NCBI GenBank assembly: GCA_021443065.1
Contig: JABUUR010000247.1
Coordinates: forward strand, 1 to 14,180
Source: Fibrobacter sp.
Lineage (GTDB): Bacteria > Fibrobacterota > Fibrobacteria > Fibrobacterales > Fibrobacteraceae
Reading direction: 5' to 3'
DNA length: 14,180 nucleotides
Both the position numbers and the translations under genes were made by a program. Below the pieces are notes generated by a model, which saw only the letters and a program-made list of their open reading frames with translations, ran no database searches and had not been told where the DNA came from. Below, in pieces: positions 7,868 through 14,180 of this stretch (positions are counted from its first letter, which is position 1; each line of letters starts with the position of its first letter).

Positions 7868-9592
7868 ATGGCCGTCGAATACTCCTGCTCTGTCGTCATT
7901 GTCGCCTACAATTCCTGCGACTTTATTCCCGCGTGCCTAAAATCCATCCGCGATGCCAGCGAGGGCATGGACACCCAGGTTATTGTGCTGGACAACGGTT
8001 CCCAGGAGCCCATCTCTCCCGAGATCAAGGCCTTTTTCCCGGAAGTCCTTTGGATCGACTCCAAGGAAAACCTGGGTTTTGGCAAGGGCTGCAATTTGGC
8101 GGTCAAGTCCGCCACCAAGCCCTACCTGTTCTTTGTGAATCCGGATACCTTGGTATCCAGGGATTCCCTCCGCAAGGTCCTGGAATTTTTGCAGGAACAC
8201 CCCGACTCGGGTACGGTGGGCTGCCGCATCCTCAACGACGACGGTTCCTTGCAGTTGGCGTGCCGTAGGTCGTTCCCGACCACATTCTCCGCCATCGCAA
8301 AGACGGTGGGCCTTGCGGCGTTGTTCCCCAAGAGCAAACTGTTCGCCTCCTACAACATGACCTACGCTGACCCGGACCAGGTGACCGAGGTGGACGCCAT
8401 CAGCGGATCCTTTTTTTGCATGCGCAGGGAACTGTACGAGAATCTGAAAGGCTTTGACGAAGATTTCTTTATGTACGGCGAAGACCTGGACCTTTGTTTT
8501 CGCGCCAAGGCCGCTGGTTTCAAGAACTACTATACCCCGTCTACCAACATTCTTCATTTCAAGGGCCAGAGCTGCCGCACCCGCCGCTGGAAATCTTACG
8601 TGGATTTCTACAAGGCCATGATCATCTTTGTGAAAAAGCACAAGGACCTTTACTTTGTGCCCGCCTTTTTGGTGACCCTGGGCATCTTGTTTGCCGCATT
8701 CCTGGGAATGTTCTCCCGCCTGATTCCACGATTCTGGAAAATATTCCTGGACCTGGGGGTGGTGGCCGCGTGGGCCTTTACCGCCTTGAGCTACAGTTCC
8801 GTAGTCACCACCTGTCTTGCCATTGACTGGGATGTTGATGTGGGGGTAAATACGGCGGCCTTGCCCTCCTGCGAGGAACATATTGAAACTGTCCTACATC
8901 CCATTTACCACTTTAACCAGTTTGCCGACTGGTGGCTGGTGGGGATCGTGGTGCTGGTCAATATCGTGTGCCTGATTTTCCGCGGGGAATATGCCAGCGG
9001 AAGCCTCAAGGGGGATCGCTTCATACGTTACCTGGTGCCTGCCAACCTTTTGGCGGTGGGTTCCTATGTGGCTTACCGCCTATTGACCCAGCAGGGCGTT
9101 ACCCTTGTCAATGACGAAGTCGCCTATGCCTACAATGCTCACTGGGCTGCAATAGCCGTTGTCTCCAGCCTGTTCATCCCCCTAGCCCTCAAGTCATGGC
9201 GTCGTGTTGCATTTTGGATAAACTATTTCTACCGCATCTTTGCAAAAAAACGTCATCGTTCCATACTGCTGGGGGGCACTCAGGATTCCCTGAAGTTCTG
9301 GTTTGACCGCTACAATGTGATTCCCGGAGTCGAAATCCTTGGATGTGTGAGCAACGACACATCCGAAGTTTCCGAAGAAAACCGTCTCCACCTTTTGGGA
9401 AACTATTCCGAGATGGAGTCCATTTGCAACCGTACAGGCTGTCGGGAACTGCTTGTGGTATCCAATTCATCGGGTTTCCGTGAAAAATACGACGTGAAAT
9501 GGCTCGAAAGCCTGGGCTTGAAGGTCTTTTTGCTTATCGGGAACGGCGCTGAAGGGGATTATGCCCTTGTAAACCTTAAATACTTGCGATAA
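7868..9592 (+). CDS. Fusion: WbbL-like GT2 glycosyltransferase + membrane region + Rossmann-like domain
   Basis: The 574-residue protein has three parts. Residues 1-255 are a GT2 domain of the WbbL/rhamnosyltransferase type: VVIVAYNS (9-16), VLDNGS (40-45), ENLGFGKGCNLAV (67-79), NPDT (91-94) at the DxD position, and SGSFFCMRRELYENLKGFDE (179-198) followed by FMYGEDLDLCFRAKAAG (201-217). Residues about 262-442 hold roughly five hydrophobic segments (262-285, 292-313, 356-372, 388-406, 424-442). Residues 463-574 look like a Rossmann domain: RSILLGGTQDS (464-474), PGVEILGCVSND (486-497), LLGNYSEMESICNRTG (509-524), ELLVVSNSS (527-535). That order resembles the CoA_binding_3-type domain (PF13727) of WbaP-like glycosylphosphotransferases, but the catalytic sugar-phosphate transferase domain is absent. 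It probably glycosylates an envelope polymer or lipid-linked intermediate. The GT2 call is firm; the C-terminal comparison is moderate. Confidence 0.8.
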   Translation: MAVEYSCSVVIVAYNSCDFIPACLKSIRDASEGMDTQVIVLDNGSQEPISPEIKAFFPEVLWIDSKENLGFGKGCNLAVKSATKPYLFFVNPDTLVSRDSLRKVLEFLQEHPDSGTVGCRILNDDGSLQLACRRSFPTTFSAIAKTVGLAALFPKSKLFASYNMTYADPDQVTEVDAISGSFFCMRRELYENLKGFDEDFFMYGEDLDLCFRAKAAGFKNYYTPSTNILHFKGQSCRTRRWKSYVDFYKAMIIFVKKHKDLYFVPAFLVTLGILFAAFLGMFSRLIPRFWKIFLDLGVVAAWAFTALSYSSVVTTCLAIDWDVDVGVNTAALPSCEEHIETVLHPIYHFNQFADWWLVGIVVLVNIVCLIFRGEYASGSLKGDRFIRYLVPANLLAVGSYVAYRLLTQQGVTLVNDEVAYAYNAHWAAIAVVSSLFIPLALKSWRRVAFWINYFYRIFAKKRHRSILLGGTQDSLKFWFDRYNVIPGVEILGCVSNDTSEVSEENRLHLLGNYSEMESICNRTGCRELLVVSNSSGFREKYDVKWLESLGLKVFLLIGNGAEGDYALVNLKYLR

Positions 9593-9618
9593 ATTAACCT
9601 ATCCTAAAAAAATTGAGT

Positions 9619-9626
9619 TATCTTTA
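9619..9626 (+). promoter_or_regulatory. Candidate promoter element before the Trm112-like/TPR/pilT genes
   Basis: TATCTTTA fits TAnnTTTG at all but the last base. It lies in the 48-base AT-rich gap after the glycosyltransferase fusion, 14 bases before the ATG at 9641, and would give a very short leader, like the rib operon. It could start a separate transcript for the last three + strand genes. No terminator hairpin is visible in the gap. Confidence 0.25.
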
Positions 9627-9640
9627 CATAAGTACTTGAT

Positions 9641-9898
9641 ATGAAGGGTCTTATGTTGGATTCAAAACTTTTGGATATTGTTTGCTGCCCCGAGACTAGG
9701 GGTGCCCTGAAAATTGCCGCCGCAGAACGATTGGCCGCCTTGAACAGCGCCATTGCTGCCGGTTCCCTCAAGAACATTGCCGGTGAATTTGTGTCTGAAC
9801 CTTTGACGGAAGCCCTGGAAACAGAAGACGGTTCCAGGGTCTATCCGGTTCGCGAAGGTATTCCCGTACTTTTGGCTGACGAAGCAATTCTACTCTAA
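9641..9898 (+). CDS. Trm112-like small protein (UPF0434/YcaR-related)
   Basis: The 85-residue product belongs to the Trm112-like family (PF03966). It has SKLLDIVCCPETRGAL near the N-terminus and YPVREGIPVLLADEAILL at the C-terminus, both standard for the family. The middle, rich in Ala, Leu and Asn (KNIAGEFVSEPL), matches the longer bacterial variant and not the ~60-residue YcaR form. The zinc-type CxxC of YcaR is reduced to CCPET with no second Cys later, so metal binding is unlikely. Its biochemical role is unknown; Trm112 is an activator of methyltransferases in eukaryotes and archaea. ATG 9641 lacks a Shine-Dalgarno, whereas ATG 9653 (removing four residues) has AAGGG 4 bases before it, so the start is uncertain. 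It directly precedes the TPR gene. Confidence 0.8.
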   Translation: MKGLMLDSKLLDIVCCPETRGALKIAAAERLAALNSAIAAGSLKNIAGEFVSEPLTEALETEDGSRVYPVREGIPVLLADEAILL

Positions 9899-9899
9899 C

Positions 9900-9904
9900 A
9901 GGGG
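9900..9904 (+). promoter_or_regulatory. Shine-Dalgarno AGGGG that favours ATG 9910 for the TPR gene
   Basis: AGGGG is 5 bases before ATG 9910 but overlaps the alternative in-frame GTG at 9904, so the ATG is the better start. Confidence 0.5.
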
Positions 9905-9909
9905 TGTAT

Positions 9910-12630
9910 ATGTCGGTTACGTTAGATTCTCTGAAAAAGTCTGTAGGAAAGAAAATCGGTAATTCCAAAATCTTCGCCTGGCTTGCCGATTTGGAACGTG
10001 CTTCCGGCAACCTGGAAGCCGCCCTCAGTGTGGTGGATGGAGGCCTGTTCGTCCATACCGGCGATGTGGCCGGCATGATTGTTCGGGCCAAGGTTCTTTT
10101 CGAGATGGAAAACTACGAAGACTGCCTTGCCCAGTGCGAAAAGATTCTTCTGAAGGATCCGTTCTGCCTGGCCGTGCTCAAGATCATGGGCGATGCATAC
10201 GACAAACTTGGCAAGGAGGCCGAACGTAACCTTTGCTACCGCCAGTTCCATGACATGGACCCCTTGAACAAGTTCTGGAAGGACGAGTACGACGTTCCCG
10301 TGGAAGATGTCATTGCGGCCTCCGCCGGAGCCCTTGCCGCATCCGACCTGGAAATGCCTTCCGACGGCGAATCCCTGGACTTGAACCTGGATGGACTTGA
10401 TCTTTCTGGATCTGGTGACGGCGAATCCCTTGCTTCCGAGGCTTCCGCAGAAGAAAATGGGCAAATTGAGGAAAGTGCCTCGGCAGAACCTGCCGCGTCT
10501 CCCTTCTCTTCGCCGTTTTCTTCTTCTGCAGGTTCTCCCTTTGAAAAGGCTGTGGACATGGCCCCCATTTCCATCGACGAACCCGATGCGCCTGTTTCCG
10601 CGGATAAGCCCAAGGAATCTTCTATTTTCGGCGGGTTCGATCTTAACGAACCGGACGAACCTGCAGTTGGTACTTCCGGTGCCACAGAACCTGCTGCAGA
10701 CTTTGCCTTGCCTTCTGACGAAGACGACCCCTTTGCAGCCTTGGCCGCCATGCTCCCCAACAGCGAACCCATGGACGACTCCGCTCTCGACGAACTGTCC
10801 GCCTCCCTGGATTCTGCCTTGCAGTCGGGGGAATATGTTGCGCAGAACGAGGAATTCCCCGTAGACGACAACATTTCCGGTCGCGATGTGAACTCCGCCC
10901 TGGCCGATATTTTCGGCTTGGACGACGACCTGGAGGCCGAGGAATCTTCTTCTCCCAAGTTCGAAGACATTGTCCTTGACGAAGAGGCCGAGGCCAATGC
11001 GTCCAGCGTGTTCAGCGCCCCCAAGGCCGATGCAGAAGACAAGCCCATGAGCGTGGATACCGCCTTCAACAGCATCTTCGGCGAAGACGAACTGCCCGAA
11101 GAAATTGAACCGGCGGTGGCGGAGCCTGTTGCAGAATCTGGGGATGACATCGTCGCCCCTGCCGCCGAAGACAAGCCAACGACCGTGGACAACGCCTTCA
11201 ACAGCATCTTCGGTGAAGACGAACTGCCCGAAGAAAAGCCTGCGGAAACTTCTTCTGCTGCGGATGTTTTCGGAAGCGGGTTGTTCGAAAAGTCCGCAAG
11301 TTCCAGCATCTTTGAATCCTCCTTCACGGAACCAGCCGCGGAGGAAGGCTTGGAAATGCCTGCGGAGGAGTCTCTGGAACTTCCCACGGAAGAAGCCTTG
11401 GAACTGCCCGCGGAAGAAAGCCTGGAGTTGCCTGCAGAAGATTCACTTGAACTTCCTGTCGAGGAATCTCTGGAAATGCCCGCGGAGGAAGGCCTGGAGT
11501 TGCCCGCGGAAAAGGACGCGGACGTCGCCAACGCATTCGGCAGTCTTTTTGGAAACGACGACGAACTGAGCGCAGAGGGTGGTCTGGAGTTGCCTGCAGA
11601 AGATTCGCTTGAACTTCCTGCAGAAGAATCCTTGGAAATGCCCGCGGAGGAAAGCCTGGAGCTGCCCGCGGAAAAGGATGCGGACGTCGCCAACGCATTC
11701 GGCAGTCTTTTTGGAAACGACGAAGACTTGCCCGTAGAAAATCCTGTGGCTTCCGTAGAAACTCCCGTGGACCCCGTCATCGCGTCCCCCATGGATTTTG
11801 TACTTGAAGACGACGCCAAGCCCGCAGACGAGTCTACCCAGGCGGTGGACAGCGCCTTTGAAAGCATTTTCGGAAACGACGACGACCTGCCTATAGAAAC
11901 CACTGCAGAAAACATTGATGGAAACATGGAAGCCTCCGCTGACATTTCCCTGGCAGAACAGGTGGAATCCGCGGAATCCGAACTGGAACTGCCCGTCGTA
12001 GAAGAAAAGCAGGCCGAGGATATCGTTCAGGAAATGGGCGGTGCCTTCGCCTCCATGTTCGGAAACGACGATGAACTGGATCTGCCCGATGCCAAGCCCG
12101 GGTCGGTTAGCGACCAGGAATCTACCGGTGCCGCCATCGAAGAAGTCGCCGCAACCGTAGGGAGCGAAGAAGCGAAGTCCGACCTGGACAAGTCTTTTGA
12201 CAGTTTGTTCGGCAGTGACGAGAATATGAATTTTTCCGATGGACCCGCAAAGATCAGCCCGGACCTGGGCGCACTCGAAACCGAGGTCTCCGGAGCCTTC
12301 AAGGGTCTCTTCGACATGGAAGACGATTCTCTCGACGAAACCAAGCCATCTAACAAGGGTGTAGATTTCTTGATGTCCGGTGACTCCGACGACGAGGTTT
12401 CTGCAAGCCTCATCAACAACCCCGATGCCCCTTTGGATCGGGGTAGCCACGATTTGGACGAAAGTTTGAACACCCGCACCTTGGCAGAGATCTACTTTGA
12501 TCAGGGACTCTACGGCAAGGCATACGACATCTATGCCGACCTGGTGCAGAAAGAACCTGACAATGAAGAAATCAAGTCCCGTCTCGAAGAAATCAAAAAA
12601 ATCTATCGTGCGAAATTTGGGGGTATTTAA
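9910..12630 (+). CDS. Large acidic TPR protein with nine AFxS(I/L)FGxDDEL motifs (unknown function)
   Basis: The 906-residue protein has no signal peptide or membrane helix and should be cytoplasmic. Residues 17-120 form about three TPR-like helical pairs (NLEAALSVVDGGLFVHTGD, NYEDCLAQCEKILLKDP). Residues about 130-845 are highly acidic, rich in Glu, Asp, Ser, Ala and Pro, and probably disordered. Within them are nine copies of a motif close to VDxAFxS(I/L)FGxDDEL: 327-341, 382-397, 426-441, 538-553, 592-607, 646-661, 707-723, 758-773 and 792-806. An octapeptide ESLELPAE array lies at 479-588. The last ~55 residues (856-895) form another TPR (TLAEIYFDQGLYGKAYDIYADLVQKEP). The overall plan, acidic middle plus terminal TPR next to a pilus motor, recalls FimV in design but has no LysM or membrane anchor. 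The stop overlaps the pilT start. A multivalent scaffold is my inference. Confidence 0.85.
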   Translation: MSVTLDSLKKSVGKKIGNSKIFAWLADLERASGNLEAALSVVDGGLFVHTGDVAGMIVRAKVLFEMENYEDCLAQCEKILLKDPFCLAVLKIMGDAYDKLGKEAERNLCYRQFHDMDPLNKFWKDEYDVPVEDVIAASAGALAASDLEMPSDGESLDLNLDGLDLSGSGDGESLASEASAEENGQIEESASAEPAASPFSSPFSSSAGSPFEKAVDMAPISIDEPDAPVSADKPKESSIFGGFDLNEPDEPAVGTSGATEPAADFALPSDEDDPFAALAAMLPNSEPMDDSALDELSASLDSALQSGEYVAQNEEFPVDDNISGRDVNSALADIFGLDDDLEAEESSSPKFEDIVLDEEAEANASSVFSAPKADAEDKPMSVDTAFNSIFGEDELPEEIEPAVAEPVAESGDDIVAPAAEDKPTTVDNAFNSIFGEDELPEEKPAETSSAADVFGSGLFEKSASSSIFESSFTEPAAEEGLEMPAEESLELPTEEALELPAEESLELPAEDSLELPVEESLEMPAEEGLELPAEKDADVANAFGSLFGNDDELSAEGGLELPAEDSLELPAEESLEMPAEESLELPAEKDADVANAFGSLFGNDEDLPVENPVASVETPVDPVIASPMDFVLEDDAKPADESTQAVDSAFESIFGNDDDLPIETTAENIDGNMEASADISLAEQVESAESELELPVVEEKQAEDIVQEMGGAFASMFGNDDELDLPDAKPGSVSDQESTGAAIEEVAATVGSEEAKSDLDKSFDSLFGSDENMNFSDGPAKISPDLGALETEVSGAFKGLFDMEDDSLDETKPSNKGVDFLMSGDSDDEVSASLINNPDAPLDRGSHDLDESLNTRTLAEIYFDQGLYGKAYDIYADLVQKEPDNEEIKSRLEEIKKIYRAKFGGI
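10888..12327 (+). other. Region of nine dispersed copies of the AFxS(I/L)FGxDDEL linear motif
   Basis: Examples are VDTAFNSIFGEDELPE, VANAFGSLFGNDDEL, VDSAFESIFGNDDDLP, MGGAFASMFGNDDEL and LDKSFDSLFGSDEN. The invariant pattern is a small residue, Phe, two residues, hydrophobic, Phe, Gly (Asp in the last copy), then an acidic run with a hydrophobic residue. The copies are separated by 30 to 100 residues of acidic linker, as expected of short linear binding motifs and not of a folded repeat domain. Confidence 0.8.
11344..11673 (+). repeat. In-frame 24-bp repeats encoding octapeptide ESLELPAE
   Basis: Seven octapeptides run from residue 479 to 534 (EGLEMPAE, ESLELPTE, EALELPAE, ESLELPAE, DSLELPVE, ESLEMPAE, EGLELPAE). 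Four more run from 557 to 588 after one AFGSLFG motif block. The unit containing the motif recurs at an offset of exactly 162 bases (54 codons): 11512-11559 and 11674-11721 differ at a single base over 48. This shows a recent tandem duplication inside the gene. Confidence 0.85.
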
Positions 12631-13739
12631 TGGCCGAACAGCAGACACTTCGTATTGAGCAGCTTTTACGCGAAATGGTGAACCGCAAGGCTTCGGACTT
12701 GCATTTGCGAATTGGCGTTCCCCCCGTATATCGCATTAACGGCACCCTCCAGCGGCCTATCGAAACACGCATCGACCCGGTGATGATGGATTCCTTTTTG
12801 GATGACATCATGAACCGCGAACAGAAGCAGCGTTTTGAACGTGACAAGGAATGCGACTTTGCCGTGGGCGCCCGCGACATGGGCCGTTTCCGTGTGAACG
12901 TGTTCCGCCAGCGCGGCTCCATTGCCATTGTTATCCGCCATATCAAGGCCAAGATTCCTGCATTCGAGGAATTGCATTTGCCCGAGGTGATTCGCGACCT
13001 GGCGCTTACCAAGCGCGGTCTTGTGTTGGTGACAGGAACCACAGGTTCTGGCAAGTCCACTACCCTTGCCTCCATGCTGGACTACATCAACCAGAAAGAA
13101 TCCGTGAACATCATTACGGTGGAAGATCCTATCGAATATCTCTACCGCGATAACAAGGCCATTATCTCCCAGCGCGAAATCGGCGTGGACACGCTGTCTT
13201 ATGCGAACGCCCTACGCGCCGCCCTGCGTCAGGACCCTGACGTTTTGCTGGTGGGCGAAATCCGTGACTTGGAGACGATGCAGATTGCCATGACCGCGGC
13301 CGATACGGGCCACATGGTGTTTGCCACCATCCATACCACCAACGCCACCGAAACTATCCATCGTGTGCTTTCCATGTATCCGCCCCACCAGCACGACGAA
13401 ATCCGCCTGCTGCTGGCCGAAGTCCTGGCAGGTATCATCTCCTTGCGCCTGCTCCCCACCAAGGATGGCAAGGGCCGTGTGCCTGCCGCAGAAATCCTGG
13501 TGAATACCGGTGCAATCAAGGAATACATCCAGGACAAGGATAAGATTGACTTGGTGGAACAGGCCGTTGCCGAAGGCCACATGCAGTACCATAGCCAGAC
13601 TTTCGACCAGGCTCTCCTGGAACTTTATTCTACGGATCAGATTACCCTGGAAACTGCAATGGATGCGGCCACCAACCCGGATGATTTCGACTTGAAGATT
13701 CGCGGTATTTCCGGCACGTCGGAACGCGGCTGGATGTAG
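12630..13739 (+). CDS. pilT: Type IV pilus PilT/PilU-family ATPase
   Basis: The 369-residue secretion ATPase powers pilus retraction (twitching) or related motor functions at the inner membrane base. The N-terminal domain has the family's ASDLHLRIGVPPVYRINGTL (21-40). The ATPase core has Walker A GTTGSGKST (136-144), the Asp box VEDPIEY (164-170), Walker B DPDVLLVGEIRD (202-213) and the His box TGHMVFATIHTTNATETIHR (226-245). The C-terminal part, SQTFDQALLELYSTDQIT (322-339) and NPDDFDLKIRGI (349-360), is closer to PilU than to PilT, whose AIRNLIRE motif is not seen. The gene is therefore PilT/PilU family, with pilT kept as a general symbol. The ATG overlaps the TPR stop (TAATG), and GGGGG at 12619-12623 gives a 6-base spacing, so translation is coupled. 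No other pilus gene is in the window. Confidence 0.93.
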   Translation: MAEQQTLRIEQLLREMVNRKASDLHLRIGVPPVYRINGTLQRPIETRIDPVMMDSFLDDIMNREQKQRFERDKECDFAVGARDMGRFRVNVFRQRGSIAIVIRHIKAKIPAFEELHLPEVIRDLALTKRGLVLVTGTTGSGKSTTLASMLDYINQKESVNIITVEDPIEYLYRDNKAIISQREIGVDTLSYANALRAALRQDPDVLLVGEIRDLETMQIAMTAADTGHMVFATIHTTNATETIHRVLSMYPPHQHDEIRLLLAEVLAGIISLRLLPTKDGKGRVPAAEILVNTGAIKEYIQDKDKIDLVEQAVAEGHMQYHSQTFDQALLELYSTDQITLETAMDAATNPDDFDLKIRGISGTSERGWM

Positions 13740-13750
13740 TTCTTTCCCCC

Positions 13751-14000
13751 TGTCATCCCGGCCTCCGTTGTGCTGTCATCCCGGGCTTGCCCCGGGATCT
13801 CCCCCCGCGCCCTGTCATCCCGGCCTCCGCGCCGGGATCTCCCTCCGCGCCTTGTCATCCCGGCCTCCGCGCCGGGATCTCCCCCCGCGCCTTGTCATCC
13901 CGGCCTCCGCGCCGGGATCTCCCTCCGCGCCCTGTCATCCCGGCCTCCGCGCCGGGATCTCCCTCCGCGCCCTGTCATCCCGGGCTTGCCCCGGGATCTC
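13751..14000. repeat. Tandem array of REP-like palindromes, 40-bp period
   Basis: TGTCATCCCGG...CCGGGATCTC units start at 13774, 13813, 13853, 13893, 13933 and 13973, with a truncated half unit at 13751-13773. Four inner units have ATCCCGGC / GCCGGGAT (8-bp stem, loop CTCCGC); the two flanking full units have the variant ATCCCGGG / CCCGGGAT (loop CTTGC). Spacers are about 14 bases (CTCC(C/T)CCGCGCC). The decamer CCTCCGCGCC occurs twice per inner unit, once in the loop and once in the spacer when that has T. The array follows pilT and precedes a terminator, between convergent genes. Three overlapping open frames cross it but none is a credible gene. Confidence 0.92.
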
Positions 14001-14004
14001 TTTT

Positions 14005-14039
14005 AAAAAAAGGAGCTCCCTGTTTAGGGAACTCCTTTT
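14005..14039. terminator. Probable bidirectional intrinsic terminator
   Basis: GGAGCTCCC (14012-14020) pairs with GGGAACTCC (14027-14035) at 8 of 9 positions around the loop TGTTTA. The stem is flanked by a run of seven A on the left and four T on the right, so it could stop both the + strand pilT transcript and the minus-strand gene beyond it. Confidence 0.75.
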
Positions 14040-14061
14040 GGGATGGAATTGAAAGAGGTTG

Positions 14062-14180
14062 TTAGTTGTTGTAGTACACGATGCTTCCGCCGGGGAAGGT
14101 GGTGTTTTTGCTGTAGCTACTGGTGTTGCTTACCGCAGCGGGCTGTCCGTCGGTAGAGACCATGTAGCTTCCCGAAATGG
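14062..14180 (-). CDS. C-terminal end of an unidentified protein (partial)
   Basis: Reading the minus strand from the right edge, an open frame encodes 38 residues before TAA at 14064-14062, beginning ISGSYMVSTDGQPAAVSN and ending TTFPGGSIVYYNN. It is rich in Ser, Thr, Asn, Gly and Tyr, which is common in secreted or surface proteins of this group, but I do not recognise a family. The frame is supported by its position just beyond a terminator that faces it and by the absence of an alternative gene. The start lies outside the window. Confidence 0.6.
   Translation of the reverse strand, partial: ISGSYMVSTDGQPAAVSNTSSYSKNTTFPGGSIVYYNN

Noticed and set aside
10236..11945. 569-codon Ser-rich minus-strand open frame
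   Set aside because: It is the complement of the Glu/Asp/Ala-rich repeats of the TPR protein; its Ser richness simply mirrors GAA/GGA-type codons.
13751..14000. CRISPR array
   Set aside because: The whole 40-bp period is conserved including the spacer, units are palindromic with no unique spacers, and there are no cas genes.
13768..14065. Three overlapping + strand open frames (78-94 codons) in the palindrome array
   Set aside because: A 40-bp repeat is not a multiple of 3, so the same low-complexity peptide appears in all frames; no Shine-Dalgarno or family similarity.

Overview
The window reads as a compact stretch of a bacterial chromosome from the Fibrobacterota (Fibrobacter-like). This assignment is inferred from the proteins and their arrangement: a DUF2723 protein of the kind common in the FCB group, TAnnTTTG-like promoter elements resembling those of Bacteroidota, and PilT-type ATPase genes. 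No rRNA or taxonomic marker is present. All complete genes are on the + strand. Only the last ~120 bases belong to a convergent gene.

Layout. Bases 1-210 hold a GC-rich nested palindrome (11-60) and a likely promoter, with no gene. Bases 211-2485 are a riboflavin operon: ribE (riboflavin synthase), ribBA (DHBP synthase/GTP cyclohydrolase II) and ribH (lumazine synthase), followed by nusB (2549-2986). ribD is not in this window and I see no FMN riboswitch. Bases 2989-9592 form a glycosylation block: a 1037-residue DUF2723/TMEM260-like membrane protein 2 bases after nusB, a GtrB/ArnC-like polyprenyl-phosphate glycosyltransferase with two C-terminal membrane helices, a soluble DPM1-like synthase, and a fusion of a WbbL-like GT2 domain to a membrane region and a Rossmann-like domain resembling the non-catalytic half of polyprenyl glycosylphosphotransferases. 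Bases 9641-13739 hold a Trm112-like small protein, a 906-residue acidic TPR protein with nine copies of an AFxS(I/L)FGxDDEL motif, and a PilT/PilU-family ATPase whose start overlaps the TPR gene's stop codon. Bases 13740-14061 are non-coding: a 40-bp-period array of REP-like palindromes and a probable bidirectional terminator. The end of an unidentified minus-strand gene closes the window.

How the genes may work together. The rib genes supply three of the activities that turn GTP and ribulose-5-phosphate into riboflavin. The glycosylation block has the parts expected for lipid-linked monosaccharide donors (two GT2 polyprenyl-phosphate sugar synthases) and a GT-C-like acceptor enzyme (DUF2723), so I infer a protein or envelope O-glycosylation pathway. 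The TPR/PilT pair suggests a cytoplasmic scaffold working with a pilus-retraction or twitching-type motor. The most unusual items are the repeat-motif TPR scaffold coupled to PilT, the GT2/glycosylphosphotransferase-like fusion, the insertion inside the DUF2723 protein, and the 40-bp palindrome array.
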